Source: Halomonas piscis (GTDB taxonomy: Bacteria > Pseudomonadota > Gammaproteobacteria > Pseudomonadales > Halomonadaceae). Taken from it: DNA of 64,000 bases. Below, piece after piece: positions 17,869 to 27,668 of the stretch. The notes beneath the pieces are model-generated. The model did not search any database, was not told the origin of the DNA, and saw only the letters and a program-made list of their open reading frames with translations. Where the stretch lies: positions 186,001-250,000 of the forward strand of contig NZ_CP119391.1 of NCBI RefSeq assembly GCF_031886125.1, in the 5' to 3' direction. The translations under genes were made by a program, and so were the position numbers. Positions within the stretch are counted from its first letter, which is position 1, and each line of letters starts with the position of its first letter.

Positions 17869-18708
17869 ATGTCGCTCACCACCATCGCAGTTGAACAACT
17901 CAGCAAGACGTTCGGTCGCACCACCGTGTTGCAGGATGTCGATTTCGAAATCGATGCCGGCGACATGGTGGCGCTGATCGGCCCCTCCGGTTCCGGCAAA
18001 TCTACCCTGCTTCGATTGATGGTAGGTCTGACCCGGGCCAATCGCGAACAGCGTAGCCGCGTCACCATCATGGACCGTGCCGTTCAGCAGCGCGGCAAGC
18101 TGACACGCTGCTCGCGCGCCGAGCGCTGTCGCGTCGGCTATATCTTTCAGCAGTACAATCTGGTCGGGCGACTCAGTGTCCTGACCAATGTACTGATCGG
18201 ACATCTTGGTAGTATGCCCCGCGGGCGCGCCCTGCTGGGACGCTTCAATCGACAGGAACGCTTGCGGGCGCTCGAGGCACTGTCCCGGGTCGGGCTGGAA
18301 AGCCTGGCCGGCCAACGCGCCAACACCCTCTCCGGCGGCCAGATGCAGCGCGTCGCCATCGCGCGAGCGCTGGTACAGGACGCCGACATTATCCTCGCCG
18401 ACGAACCCATCGCCTCGCTGGATCCGCGCAGCGCCCGCGAGGTGATGAAGATCCTCCAGCGTATCAACGAGGAAGACGGTCGCACCGTTCTCGTCACCCT
18501 GCATCAGGTCGAATACGCCCGAGAATTCTGCCGCCGTGCCATCGCCTTGAAGCAGGGCCGGCTTTACTACGATGACTCGATTCAGCACCTCACCGATGCA
18601 CGCCTGCAGGCGCTCTACGACGACGAAGGACTGTGCGAACTCTTCGATCGTCGACCACAGCAGCCGGACACCATCACCCAGCCCGCCGCCGCGGGTGCGG
18701 CCCTCTAA
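17869..18708 (+). CDS. phnC: Phosphonate ABC importer ATPase
   Basis: A 279-residue ATPase with Walker [12 protein letters not shown], signature LSGGQMQRVAIARAL, Walker B ILADEPIASLDP and H-loop VTLHQVEYA, typical of PhnC. It drives uptake of phosphonates through PhnE with PhnD as the receptor. It is the first gene of phnCDE-GHIJKLMNP and starts after a strong AAAGGAGG site. A C-terminal tail of about 20 Pro/Ala-rich residues is longer than in E. coli PhnC. Confidence 0.95.
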   Translation: MSLTTIAVEQLSKTFGRTTVLQDVDFEIDAGDMVALIGPSGSGKSTLLRLMVGLTRANREQRSRVTIMDRAVQQRGKLTRCSRAERCRVGYIFQQYNLVGRLSVLTNVLIGHLGSMPRGRALLGRFNRQERLRALEALSRVGLESLAGQRANTLSGGQMQRVAIARALVQDADIILADEPIASLDPRSAREVMKILQRINEEDGRTVLVTLHQVEYAREFCRRAIALKQGRLYYDDSIQHLTDARLQALYDDEGLCELFDRRPQQPDTITQPAAAGAAL

Positions 18709-18745
18709 CCCTGGATTCACACACCTCACATTCAAGGAGTACGAC

Positions 18746-19747
18746 ATGCTGACTCTTCCCCTGCGTCGACTGGCGCTATCACTGATTATCGGCCTGGGCG
18801 TCACAAGCGGTCCGGCCGCCGCCGAGGAGCCCTTGAAGTTCGGCATCATTTCCACCGAGTCCAGCCAGAATATGGCGCCGCTGTGGAAGCCATTCCTGGC
18901 GGACCTGTCCGAAGAGGTGGGCGTCGAGGTCGAGCCCTTCTTCGCCACTGACTACGCGGCGGTTATTCAGGCGATGCGTTTCGACAAGATCGATCTGGCC
19001 TGGTATGGCAACAAGTCAGCCATGGAGGCGGTCGATCGCGCCGGCGGCGAGATCTTCGCCCAGACGGTTCCCGACAATGGCAAGGCCGGCTATTACAGCT
19101 TGCTGCTGGTCAGCCAGGATAGCCCTTATGACAGTGTCGATGAGGTCCTCGCCAATGCTTCTGACCTGATCTTCGGCAACGGTGATCCCAACTCCACCTC
19201 GGGCTTTCTGGTGCCGGGCTACTACGTCTTCGCCCAGAACGGCGTGGATCCTTCCAAGGCCTTCAGGCGCACCCTCAACTCCAATCACGAGACCAATGCC
19301 CTGGCGGTCGCCAATGGCCAGGTGGATGTGGCGACCAACAACACCGAAAGCATGGATCGCCTCGAACAAAGCCATCCGGGCAAGGCCGAGCAAATCAAGA
19401 GTATCTGGAAATCGCCACTGATCCCTTCCGACCCCTTGGTATGGCGCAAGGAGCTGTCGGAGAAGACGAAGGCCAAGCTCAAGGAGTTCTTCTTCAACTA
19501 CGGCGACACCCAGGAAGAGAGGGCCATTCTGGCGGGTTTGCAATGGTCGGGGCTCAAACCCTCGGACAACGATCAGCTGCTGCCGATTCGTCAGCTCGAA
19601 CTTTTCAAGCAGCGCTCCCAGGTCGCCAACGATGTCTCGCAGGATGAACAGCAAAAAAAGCAGCGCCTGGCAGAGCTGGATAAACGCCTGGAAGAACTGA
19701 ACCGGCGCATCGAGAAGCAGAATGCCTCCAGCGTAGCCGCTCAGTGA
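18746..19747 (+). CDS. phnD: Phosphonate-binding periplasmic protein
   Basis: A 333-residue binding protein with a Sec signal ([20 protein letters not shown]). The mature part has [30 protein letters not shown] and [20 protein letters not shown], which form the phosphonate pocket in PhnD proteins. The last 40 residues are charged and predicted to form a coiled coil ([20 protein letters not shown]). ATG 18746 follows AAGGAGTACGAC. Confidence 0.95.
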   Translation: MLTLPLRRLALSLIIGLGVTSGPAAAEEPLKFGIISTESSQNMAPLWKPFLADLSEEVGVEVEPFFATDYAAVIQAMRFDKIDLAWYGNKSAMEAVDRAGGEIFAQTVPDNGKAGYYSLLLVSQDSPYDSVDEVLANASDLIFGNGDPNSTSGFLVPGYYVFAQNGVDPSKAFRRTLNSNHETNALAVANGQVDVATNNTESMDRLEQSHPGKAEQIKSIWKSPLIPSDPLVWRKELSEKTKAKLKEFFFNYGDTQEERAILAGLQWSGLKPSDNDQLLPIRQLELFKQRSQVANDVSQDEQQKKQRLAELDKRLEELNRRIEKQNASSVAAQ

Positions 19748-19772
19748 GCCTTGGTTCTATTCAAAGAGGTTG

Positions 19773-20564
19773 ATGAACATGCAGAGCTCATCGCTACCCC
19801 TCGCTTCACATAAGCGCCGTTGGCTCAAACTGCTGGGTTGGGGGGCGACCCTGGGGGCGCTGACCTGGGCCTGGCAGGGGGCTGAGATGCAGCCCGGCCT
19901 TCTGGTCAAGAATACCGACAACATGGTTCAGCTGGCCGGCGACTTCTTTCCGCTGCGCTTCGGCAATCTCAAGCACTACATTGCCCAGATGCTGGTGACC
20001 ATCCAGATCGCCATCTGGGGCACGTTGCTGGCGGTGGTCTTTGCCATCCCTTGTAGCCTCTTGTCCTCTGAAAACCTGGTGTCCTGGTGGGTCTATCAGC
20101 CCATGCGCCGGCTGATGGACGCCTGCCGCGCTATCAACGAACTGGTCTTCGCCATGCTTTTCGTCGTCGCGGTGGGGCTGGGTCCCTTCGCCGGCACCCT
20201 GGCGCTGTTTATCCATACTACCGGGGTGCTGGCCAAGCTGTTCTCGGAGGCCGTAGAGGCCACCGAAGCCGGTCCCATGGAAGGCGTTCGCGTCACCGGC
20301 GCCGGGCGCATCGAGGAAATCATCTTCGGCCTGATCCCCCAGGTATTGCCCCTGTGGATCTCGGTCAGCCTGTATCGCTTCGAGTCGAACATTCGCTCGG
20401 CGACGGTGCTGGGCATGGTCGGCGCCGGCGGTATCGGTGTGTCGCTTTGGGAAACCATGCGTGGTTTCCAGTACTCGGAAACCGCCACCATCATGCTGGT
20501 CATCATTATCGCGGTAACGCTGCTCGACATGGCCTCCCAGCGCGTGCGCAAGCGCTTCATCTGA
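19773..20564 (+). CDS. phnE: Phosphonate ABC importer permease
   Basis: A 263-residue inner-membrane permease with several hydrophobic segments and the coupling loop [21 protein letters not shown] single phnE is present. Two ATGs (19773, 19779) sit after AAAGAGG; the second has better spacing, so the protein may be two residues shorter. It lies 25 nt after phnD. Confidence 0.94.
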   Translation: MNMQSSSLPLASHKRRWLKLLGWGATLGALTWAWQGAEMQPGLLVKNTDNMVQLAGDFFPLRFGNLKHYIAQMLVTIQIAIWGTLLAVVFAIPCSLLSSENLVSWWVYQPMRRLMDACRAINELVFAMLFVVAVGLGPFAGTLALFIHTTGVLAKLFSEAVEATEAGPMEGVRVTGAGRIEEIIFGLIPQVLPLWISVSLYRFESNIRSATVLGMVGAGGIGVSLWETMRGFQYSETATIMLVIIIAVTLLDMASQRVRKRFI

Positions 20565-20598
20565 TGCCTTTACCACTGCAAATCCTAATGAGGTTGTC

Positions 20599-21030
20599 AT
20601 GACTCGATCCTATCGTCAGCGCGTGCTTGCCCTGACGCCCTGCCACCACCTCGAATCGCGTTGGGCAGCGCTCGATATTCACGAACATCACCGCTGCGTG
20701 CGTGGCCCGGAAACCGGCATGGCCATGGTCAGAGGCCGTATGGGCGGTACCGGCAGCGCCTTCAACCTCGGCGAGGTCACCATGACCCGCGCCAGTGTGG
20801 CCCTCGATGACGGCACTCTGGGTCATGGCTGGGTGCGCGGTCGCGATCGGCGCCACGCGGAATTGATCGCCCTGGTCGATGCCTGCACCCAGCAAGCCGG
20901 GCTTGTTAGACGCATCGACGATGAACTGATCGCCCCGTTGCACGACGCGCTAACCACCCGGGATGTACAGGCCTCGCGCACCGCCGCGGCCACCCGGGTC
21001 GATTTCTTCACCCTGGTAAGAGGAGAATGA
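20599..21030 (+). CDS. phnG: C-P lyase subunit PhnG
   Basis: A 143-residue component of the PhnGHIJ core complex, which attaches the phosphonate to ribose in exchange for the adenine of ATP (with PhnI) and then breaks the C-P bond. Recognisable stretches are MAMVRGRMGGTGSAFNLGEV and VDFFTLVRGE at the end. No phnF regulator precedes it. Its stop overlaps the next frame as ATGA. Confidence 0.94.
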   Translation: MTRSYRQRVLALTPCHHLESRWAALDIHEHHRCVRGPETGMAMVRGRMGGTGSAFNLGEVTMTRASVALDDGTLGHGWVRGRDRRHAELIALVDACTQQAGLVRRIDDELIAPLHDALTTRDVQASRTAAATRVDFFTLVRGE

Positions 21031-21032
21031 CC

Positions 21033-21644
21033 ATGCTCTGGCCCGCTTTCAACGATCCCGTTCACGATAGCCAGCGCCTGTTCCGGCAGCTCCTCCAGGC
21101 CATGGCGGAGCCCGGCACCCTCGAGATGCTCAGGGCGCCGGAGCCTCCCCGAGAGGCGTCGATTGGCCCGGCACTATGGGGCGTCTTGCTGACACTCTGC
21201 GATCTCGACACGCCGCTGTGGATCGCCGGCGAGCTCGATTCCCCGTCGCTGCGTGAGGCGCTGCGCTTTCATACCGGCTGCCCTGTCACCGAGGATAGCG
21301 CCGCCGCGGAGTTTGCCCTGCTCACCTCCGGAACCCTGGCTCGCGAAATCGAGTTCGCTACCGGTAGCGACGCCTATCCGAATCGCGGCGCCACGCTGCT
21401 GATCGCTATCGACCACCTCGAGGCACCGGGCCCGTGGCAGCTCTCCGGCCCCGGTATTGCCGATCGGCGCCACCTGGATATCGGTGACGCGGATGATCTG
21501 ATGACGCGACTCAACGCCAATCGCACGAGTTTTCCGCGCGGGATAGACGTCATTCTCACCTGCAATGACCGGCTCGTCGCCATTCCCCGCAGCACCCGCG
21601 TCGAACGCACTAATCAGGAGGTTCGTCCATGTATGTCGCCGTGA
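21033..21644 (+). CDS. phnH: C-P lyase subunit PhnH
   Basis: A 203-residue core subunit beginning MLWPAFNDPVHDSQRLFRQL with the family motif LLQAMAEPGTLEML. ATG 21033 has AAGAGGAG at the proper distance; an in-frame ATG at 21027 overlaps the phnG stop but is too close to that site. The last 16 nt overlap phnI. Confidence 0.93.
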   Translation: MLWPAFNDPVHDSQRLFRQLLQAMAEPGTLEMLRAPEPPREASIGPALWGVLLTLCDLDTPLWIAGELDSPSLREALRFHTGCPVTEDSAAAEFALLTSGTLAREIEFATGSDAYPNRGATLLIAIDHLEAPGPWQLSGPGIADRRHLDIGDADDLMTRLNANRTSFPRGIDVILTCNDRLVAIPRSTRVERTNQEVRPCMSP

Positions 21645-22792
21645 AAGGTGGCGAGCAGGCCATCGCCAACGCGCACCGCTTGCTTGCCGATCGCCGTCGG
21701 GGCGAACGCGATCAGGCCGAGCTTGACGTCGCCCAGATCGCGGGGCAGCTGCGGCTCTCGGTGGACCGGGTGATGAGCGAAGCCTCGCTCTACGATCCGG
21801 AGCTGGCGGCCTTGGCCCTCAAACAGGCCAGCGGCGATCTGATCGAAGCAGTGTTCCTGCTGCGCGCCTATCGCACCACCCTCCCGCGCCTGGCAGTGAG
21901 CAAGCCTCTGGATACCGGCAACATGCGCATCGAGCGCCGTATCAGCGCCACCTACAAGGACATTCCCGGCGGTCAGATCCTGGGGCCGACCTACGACTAC
22001 ACCCATCGTCTACTGGATTTCCTGCAGTTGGCCAAGGGCGAGGTGCCTACCCCGGCCAAGGCCGAAGAAGCGCTGGAGGCCTGCCCGCAAATCCTCGACC
22101 TGCTCAATGACGAGGGGCTGATCGAGCAGGAACGGGACGACGGCAGCGAACCCTACGATATCACCCGGGACCCGCCGGATTTTCCCGTCGATCGCGCCAC
22201 TCGGTTACAGATGTTGGCCCGCGGCGACGAGGGCTATCTGCTGTCGCTCGGCTACTCCACCCAGCGCGGCTACGGGCGCAACCACCCCTTTGCCGGCGAG
22301 ATTCGCCTCGGCCAGGTGGATATCGAAATCCATGTCGAGGAATGGGACGAGGTCATCTGCATCGGTGAGCTCGCGCTAAGCGAATGCCAGATGGTCAATC
22401 AGTTCGGCGGCAGTCGCGAGGCCGCGCCGCAGTTCACGAGGGGGTACGGCTTGGCCTTCGGCCACAACGAGCGCAAGACCATGGCCATGGCGCTGGTCGA
22501 TCGCGCCCTGCGCGCCGAGGAGCTTGGCGAATCTGTCACAAGCCCGGCGCAACAGGCTGAGTTCGTGCTGGCGCACGCCGACAACGTCGAATCCTCGGGC
22601 TTTGTTTCGCACCTCAAACTGCCTCACTACGTCGATTTCCAGTCCGAGCTGGAACTGCTGCGCCGCCTGCGCAAGGCGCACGAGGCGCAACGCAGTCGCG
22701 CGGGCGATCCGCAGCAGAAAAGGGAAAACGTCAGCGAGGAAGCCAAGGCGACCGAGCGCGCATCGAAAGGAGTACACCATGAACGGCTATAA
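21629..22792 (+). CDS. phnI: C-P lyase subunit PhnI (nucleosidase/phosphonylation)
   Basis: A 387-residue protein that, with PhnG, H and L, makes ribose 1-methylphosphonate 5-triphosphate-type intermediates. Conserved stretches include SLYDPELAALALKQASGD, MRIERRISATYKDIPGGQIL and LLSLGYSTQRGYGRNHPF. The start follows CAGGAGGTTCGTCC; the 3' end overlaps phnJ by 14 nt, so translation is tightly coupled. Confidence 0.95.
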   Translation: MYVAVKGGEQAIANAHRLLADRRRGERDQAELDVAQIAGQLRLSVDRVMSEASLYDPELAALALKQASGDLIEAVFLLRAYRTTLPRLAVSKPLDTGNMRIERRISATYKDIPGGQILGPTYDYTHRLLDFLQLAKGEVPTPAKAEEALEACPQILDLLNDEGLIEQERDDGSEPYDITRDPPDFPVDRATRLQMLARGDEGYLLSLGYSTQRGYGRNHPFAGEIRLGQVDIEIHVEEWDEVICIGELALSECQMVNQFGGSREAAPQFTRGYGLAFGHNERKTMAMALVDRALRAEELGESVTSPAQQAEFVLAHADNVESSGFVSHLKLPHYVDFQSELELLRRLRKAHEAQRSRAGDPQQKRENVSEEAKATERASKGVHHERL

Positions 22793-23612
22793 CTTCGCCT
22801 ATCTCGATGAACAGACCAAGCGCATGATCCGCCGCGCGCTACTCAAGGCCGTAGCGATCCCCGGCTATCAGGTACCCTTCGGCGGGCGCGAGATGCCGAT
22901 GCCCTACGGCTGGGGTACTGGCGGCATGCAGCTTACCGCCAGCATCCTGGGCGCCGACGACGTGCTCAAGGTCATCGACCAGGGCGCCGACGACACCACC
23001 AACGCGGTGAGCATCCGCGCCTTCTTCGAGCGCGTCGCCGGGGTCGAGACGACCACCGCTACCGCGGCGGCGGATGTCATCCAGACCCGCCATCGTATTC
23101 CCGAAACGCCCCTCGAGCCCGGACAGATCCTGGTCTTTCAGGTGCCGATCCCGGAGCCGCTGCGCTTCATCGAGCCAAGCGAACAGGAGACGCGATTGAT
23201 GCACGCGCTGGAAGAGTACGGCGTGATGCACGTCAAGCTCTATGAGGACATCGCGCGCTACGGACATATCGCCACCACCTACGCCTATCCGGTCAAGGTC
23301 GACGGTCGCTATGTGACCGACCCCTCGCCCATCCCCAAGTTCGACAACCCCAAGCTGCACATGAGTGATGCCCTGATGCTGTTCGGTGCCGGTCGCGAGA
23401 AGCGTCTGTATGCCATCCCCCCGCACACCCGGGTGGAGAGCCTCGACTTCGAGGACCATCCCTTCGAGATCCAAGCCTGGGACGAGCACTGCGCGCTATG
23501 CGGCTCGGACCATAGCTTCCTCGATGAAGTGATCACCGACGACGTGGGCAGCCGCATGTTCGTCTGCTCGGATACCGACTACTGCCTGTTGCGGCGTGGG
23601 GAGGTTGCATGA
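22779..23612 (+). CDS. phnJ: C-P lyase catalytic subunit (radical SAM-type) PhnJ
   Basis: The catalytic subunit, 277 residues, which cleaves the C-P bond by radical chemistry with S-adenosylmethionine and a [4Fe-4S] cluster. All four key cysteines are visible: CALCGSDHSF, then CSDTDYC (spacing CX2CX21CX5C), which includes the cluster ligands and the thiyl-radical cysteine. RREMPMPYGWGTGGMQLT-type sequence near residue 30 (here GREMPMPYGWGTGGMQ) is also typical. It should be fully functional. Confidence 0.96.
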   Translation: MNGYNFAYLDEQTKRMIRRALLKAVAIPGYQVPFGGREMPMPYGWGTGGMQLTASILGADDVLKVIDQGADDTTNAVSIRAFFERVAGVETTTATAAADVIQTRHRIPETPLEPGQILVFQVPIPEPLRFIEPSEQETRLMHALEEYGVMHVKLYEDIARYGHIATTYAYPVKVDGRYVTDPSPIPKFDNPKLHMSDALMLFGAGREKRLYAIPPHTRVESLDFEDHPFEIQAWDEHCALCGSDHSFLDEVITDDVGSRMFVCSDTDYCLLRRGEVA

Positions 23613-24484
23613 CGCGCTCCGTTCTAGAAAGCCCCGTCGGGGAGAAGCCTGTGTTGGATAAGCCCGTACTGGAGAGACCCGACCTGGATAGCCCTGCGTT
23701 GCTGGACGTGGAGAGCATCACCCGCCTTTATGGTCCGGGCAAGGGCTGCGAGGCGATCGATTTTCGTCTGCATGCCGGCGAGGTGCTGGGCATCGTCGGC
23801 GAGTCCGGGTCCGGCAAATCGACCCTGCTGCGCGTACTCGCCGGCCTGGAAGCCCCGGACGCCGGCCGGGTGACCTACTATCCGCTCGACCGAAGCCTCA
23901 GTGATCATAGCCGTGAAGGCGAACTCGATCTCTATGGCATCGGCGACGCTCGCCGCCGCGCCCTGTTGCGCCTGGAGTGGGGGCTGGTGCATCAGAACCC
24001 ACGGGATGGCCTGCGCATGGGCGTCTCCGCCGGTGCCAATATCGGTGAACGCCTGATGGCCCTAGGGGATCGTCACTACGGTCAGCTGCGCGCCGCCGGC
24101 TGCGACTGGATGCGTCAGGTGGAGCTCGATGCCGAACGCATTGACGATGCGCCTCAGACCTTCTCCGGCGGCATGCAGCAGCGCCTGCAGATCGCTCGCA
24201 CCCTGGTCACCCGGCCACGCTTGGTGTTCATGGACGAGCCCACCGGGGGGCTGGACGTCTCCGTGCAGGCGCGCCTGCTCGACATGCTGCGTACCCTGGT
24301 GCGTCAGCTTGGGCTCTCCGTGGTGCTGGTCACTCACGACCTGGCCGTGGCGCGGCTGCTCTCGCATCGTTTGCTGGTGATGCGTCAGGGCCGCGTGGTG
24401 GAAGCCGGTTTGACCGATCAAATCCTCGACGATCCACAGCACGCCTATTCCCAACTGCTGGTGTCGTCGGTGCTGACGCCATGA
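23609..24484 (+). CDS. phnK: C-P lyase ABC-type subunit PhnK
   Basis: A 291-residue ABC protein that docks on the PhnGHIJ core. Walker A is [11 protein letters not shown], followed by the PhnK-specific WGLVHQNPRDGLRM, signature FSGGMQQRLQIARTL and Walker B LVFMDEPTGGLD. The first 30 or so residues are an extra, imperfectly repeated segment (units like KPVLDKPVLERPDLDSP) absent from E. coli PhnK, after which the usual domain begins at LLDVESITRLYGPGKG. The start overlaps the phnJ stop as ATGA. Confidence 0.94.
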   Translation: MTRSVLESPVGEKPVLDKPVLERPDLDSPALLDVESITRLYGPGKGCEAIDFRLHAGEVLGIVGESGSGKSTLLRVLAGLEAPDAGRVTYYPLDRSLSDHSREGELDLYGIGDARRRALLRLEWGLVHQNPRDGLRMGVSAGANIGERLMALGDRHYGQLRAAGCDWMRQVELDAERIDDAPQTFSGGMQQRLQIARTLVTRPRLVFMDEPTGGLDVSVQARLLDMLRTLVRQLGLSVVLVTHDLAVARLLSHRLLVMRQGRVVEAGLTDQILDDPQHAYSQLLVSSVLTP

Positions 24485-24504
24485 GCGACTCAAGGAGCCA
24501 AGCG

Positions 24505-25224
24505 ATGAAGGCATTACTCACCATCGAGAAGCTGCACAAGGATTTCGTCCTGCACGGTCAGGGCGGTATTGCCATCAAGGTGATGCACGATCTTTCCCTT
24601 GAGCTGCACCGCGGCGAATGTCTGGTACTGGCGGGGCGTAGTGGCATCGGCAAGAGCACCCTGCTCAAGATGCTCCACGGCAACTATCTCGCCGAGCGCG
24701 GCAGTATCCGCATCCACTTCGACGACGGCCTGCTGGAGTTGACCGATTTGCCGACTCATGCCTGGCACCGAGTGCGCCGGGATGTAGTCGGCTACGTCAG
24801 CCAGTTCCTTCGCGTTGTACCGCGGGTTTCCGCTCGGGAGGTAGTGATGGAGCCGCTGCTGGCCCGGGGTGCCTACGCCCAGGACGCCCGCCAGCGCGCC
24901 GAAACGCTGCTCGCCCGCCTCAATCTGCCCGAGCGCCTGTGGTCGCTGCCGCCGGGCACCTTTTCCGGGGGCGAGCAGCAGCGCGTGAACATCGCCGAGG
25001 GCTTCATCGGTGAGCACCCGCTGCTGCTGCTCGACGAACCCACTGCCTCTCTGGATGCCACCAACCGCGACGTCGTGGTTGAGATGATCAGTGAGGCCAA
25101 GGCCCGAGGCTGCGCCCTGCTCGGCATCTGCCACGACGAGGATGTACGCAGCCGAGTGGCGGATCGCTTGCTGCCGCTGGACGAGCATCTGATGGCCCGC
25201 ACCTCTTCTCAGGAGACATTTTGA
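24505..25224 (+). CDS. phnL: C-P lyase ABC-type subunit PhnL
   Basis: A 239-residue ABC protein with Walker A GRSGIGKSTLL, the PhnL-type QFLRVVPRVSAREVV, signature FSGGEQQRVNIAEGF and Walker B LLLLDEPTASLD. ATG 24505 follows AAGGAGCC at good spacing; an in-frame ATG at 24481 overlaps the phnK stop but gives eight extra residues without family support. PhnL assists the first ribosylation step. Confidence 0.93.
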   Translation: MKALLTIEKLHKDFVLHGQGGIAIKVMHDLSLELHRGECLVLAGRSGIGKSTLLKMLHGNYLAERGSIRIHFDDGLLELTDLPTHAWHRVRRDVVGYVSQFLRVVPRVSAREVVMEPLLARGAYAQDARQRAETLLARLNLPERLWSLPPGTFSGGEQQRVNIAEGFIGEHPLLLLDEPTASLDATNRDVVVEMISEAKARGCALLGICHDEDVRSRVADRLLPLDEHLMARTSSQETF

Positions 25225-26366
25225 TGAACGAACAGATTCTTACCCGGGCCAGGCTGGTGCTCGACGATGAGGTGGTCTGGGGCACGCTGGTGATACGCAA
25301 CGGCAGGATCCGCGAGATCGATCTTGCGCCGTGTCGGCTCTCCACCGCCATCGACTGCGAAGGCGACTATCTGCTGCCCGGGCTGGTTGAGCTGCACACC
25401 GACAACGCGGAGAAGTATTTCCAGCCCCGGCCCAAGGTGGCCTGGCCTCGGCGCCAGGCCGCCCTGGCCCACGATAGCCAGATGGCCGCCAGCGGCATCA
25501 CCACGGTATTCGATGCGCTCTCGATTGGCGATGTGGATGAGCAGAGCATGCGTCACGACTCCTTGAAGGCCATGCACGACGCCATCGTCGGGATTCAGCA
25601 GGAAGGTTTGGCACGGGTGGATCATCGTATTCACCTGCGCTGCGAGGTCAGCCATCCAGATACCCTGAGCAACTTCCGCGCCCTGGCGGATTCGCCGCTG
25701 CTCGGCCTGGTATCGCTGATGGATCACGCCCCGGGGCAGCGCCAGTTCGTCAGTCTCGAAGCGTATCGCGCCTATTATCAGGGCAAGTATGAGCTGAGCG
25801 ACGCGGATATGGAGATCTATCTCGAACGCCAGCTGGCCAACAGTGCGCGCTACAGCAACACGTATCGCCGCACCATTTCGGCGGAGGCCAGGACTCTCGG
25901 CCTGGCTCTGGCCAGCCACGATGATGCCACCCTCGAGCATGTCGCCGAAAGCCACGAGTACGGCATGCGCATCGCCGAGTTCCCGACCACGCGGGAGGCC
26001 GCCGAGGCCTCGCATCGTAACGGCATGGCGGTGATGATGGGCGCTCCCAACGTGGTCCGCGGCGGCTCGCACTCCGGCAACATCGCCGCCACCGAGATGA
26101 TTGGACTCGGGGTGCTGGATATTCTCTCATCGGATTATTATCCCGCCGCGCTACTCGATGCCGTGTTCAAGTCCGCGCAGATCGAACAAGGCTATTCGCT
26201 GCCCAGGGCGGTAGCCAGCGCCGCGCGACAACCGGCACAAGCGGTGGGTCTGACCGATCGCGGTCGTCTCGCTCAGGGACTGCGCGCGGATCTATTGCGC
26301 GTACAGACGGTCGACGACCATCCGATCCTGAAACGGGCGTGGTGCGCTGGAAGGCAGGTGCATTGA
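25224..26366 (+). CDS. phnM: Phosphonate ribose triphosphate diphosphatase PhnM
   Basis: A 380-residue amidohydrolase-fold enzyme that removes pyrophosphate from alpha-D-ribose 1-phosphonate 5-triphosphate. Metal-site motifs are LLPGLVELHTDNAEKYF, LASHDDATLEHV and LSSDYYPAALLDA. Its ATG shares one base with the phnL stop and follows AGGAG. Confidence 0.95.
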   Translation: MNEQILTRARLVLDDEVVWGTLVIRNGRIREIDLAPCRLSTAIDCEGDYLLPGLVELHTDNAEKYFQPRPKVAWPRRQAALAHDSQMAASGITTVFDALSIGDVDEQSMRHDSLKAMHDAIVGIQQEGLARVDHRIHLRCEVSHPDTLSNFRALADSPLLGLVSLMDHAPGQRQFVSLEAYRAYYQGKYELSDADMEIYLERQLANSARYSNTYRRTISAEARTLGLALASHDDATLEHVAESHEYGMRIAEFPTTREAAEASHRNGMAVMMGAPNVVRGGSHSGNIAATEMIGLGVLDILSSDYYPAALLDAVFKSAQIEQGYSLPRAVASAARQPAQAVGLTDRGRLAQGLRADLLRVQTVDDHPILKRAWCAGRQVH

Positions 26367-26367
26367 T

Positions 26368-26910
26368 ATGGCGCGTCTCGTTTACCTCATGGGTGCCAGT
26401 GGCGTGGGCAAGGACAGCCTGCTGAGCGCCATTCGTCAATGCCACCCCGAACTGCTGGTGGCGCACCGCTATATTACGCGCTGGAGCGGGCATCATGAAA
26501 ACTGCGTGAGCCTATCCGCGCAAGAGTTCACCGAACGCCGTCACGCCGGCCTGTTCTGTCTCGATTGGCAGGCACACGGTCTTGAGTATGGCATCGGGAT
26601 CGAGGTGGAGCACTGGCTAAAGCGTGATCATACGGTCATCGTCAATGGTAGTCGACGCGCCTTCGCTCGCGCGCGTGAGCGTTTCGGTGAGCAGTTGCTT
26701 CCGATATTGGTTACGGCGGAACCACAGGTATTGCGTCAGCGTTTGATTCAGCGTGGCCGTGAGACGCACTTCGAGATCGAACGACGCCTGGCGCAGCATC
26801 AGCGTCTGGAAGCGGAGCTAGTAGATGTCGAGCGCCTCAACAATAACAAGGCGCTGCACCACAGCGTGGCGGCATTGCAGAGATTGCTCAATACCGAGTG
26901 CATCTCATGA
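26368..26910 (+). CDS. phnN: Ribose 1,5-bisphosphokinase PhnN
   Basis: A 180-residue P-loop kinase with GASGVGKDSLL near the N-terminus and the PhnN-type ITRWSGHHENCVSLSAQEF. It converts ribose 1,5-bisphosphate to PRPP, feeding the C-P lyase product back to nucleotide metabolism. It begins 1 nt after phnM and overlaps phnP as ATGA. Confidence 0.93.
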   Translation: MARLVYLMGASGVGKDSLLSAIRQCHPELLVAHRYITRWSGHHENCVSLSAQEFTERRHAGLFCLDWQAHGLEYGIGIEVEHWLKRDHTVIVNGSRRAFARARERFGEQLLPILVTAEPQVLRQRLIQRGRETHFEIERRLAQHQRLEAELVDVERLNNNKALHHSVAALQRLLNTECIS

Positions 26911-27668
26911 AATTTCGCTTTACCGGTACCGGCGACAGTGTCCAGGTGCCCTGTTTCGGCTGCCATTGCCTGGCCTGTGAACGCGCCCGGCTGATGAGCC
27001 GTTATCGACGCGGCCCTTGCAGTGCCAAGATCTATAGCAGCGGTGAGAGCTACCTGCTCGACGCTGGGCGCATGGACCTGGCCGATAGCTGCGAACGCGA
27101 ACGCCCCGCCGGCGTGCTGCTCACGCACTATCATGCGGATCATGTGCAGGGGCTGTTGCATCTACGCTGGGGAGTGGGTGAATCGATACCGATCTACGGT
27201 CCCAGAGATGCCGAGGGCTGTGCGGATCTCTTCAAACATCCCGGCATTCTCGATTTTAGACCCGGACTCGAGCCGTTTCGGCCCTTGGTATTAGGGGACA
27301 TGAACGTCATTCCTGTGCCGCTCAATCACAGCAGGCCCACACTGGGCTACTGTATTGCCGACTCGATGAGCCGACTTGCCTATCTGACCGATACTGTTGG
27401 GCTGCCCGGCAGCACCGAACATTTTTTACGCCAATGGCAGCCGGATATCGTCATTCTTGATGCCACCCATCCGGCCAGTCATACGATGCCGCGTAACCAT
27501 AATAATATCACTATGGCCCTCGACATTCTCGAGCGTCTGAACCCTTCCCAAGGCTGGTTGACGCACCTGAGCCACGACGTCGATGCTGAGGTGCTGACTA
27601 CCTATTTATCATTGCCAGCGAACGTGTCACTGGCTTGGGATGGACTCGAAATTGAGTTACCCGATTAG
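26907..27668 (+). CDS. phnP: Phosphoribosyl 1,2-cyclic phosphate phosphodiesterase PhnP
   Basis: A 253-residue metallo-beta-lactamase-fold enzyme with the metal motif LLTHYHADHVQGLL, further ligands in LDATHPAS and HLSHDVD, and a Cys-rich N-terminus (CFGCHCLACERAR) like the structural zinc site of E. coli PhnP. It opens the cyclic phosphate made by PhnJ. It is the last gene of the operon; no phnO follows, and transposon debris begins at once. Confidence 0.95.
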   Translation: MKFRFTGTGDSVQVPCFGCHCLACERARLMSRYRRGPCSAKIYSSGESYLLDAGRMDLADSCERERPAGVLLTHYHADHVQGLLHLRWGVGESIPIYGPRDAEGCADLFKHPGILDFRPGLEPFRPLVLGDMNVIPVPLNHSRPTLGYCIADSMSRLAYLTDTVGLPGSTEHFLRQWQPDIVILDATHPASHTMPRNHNNITMALDILERLNPSQGWLTHLSHDVDAEVLTTYLSLPANVSLAWDGLEIELPD

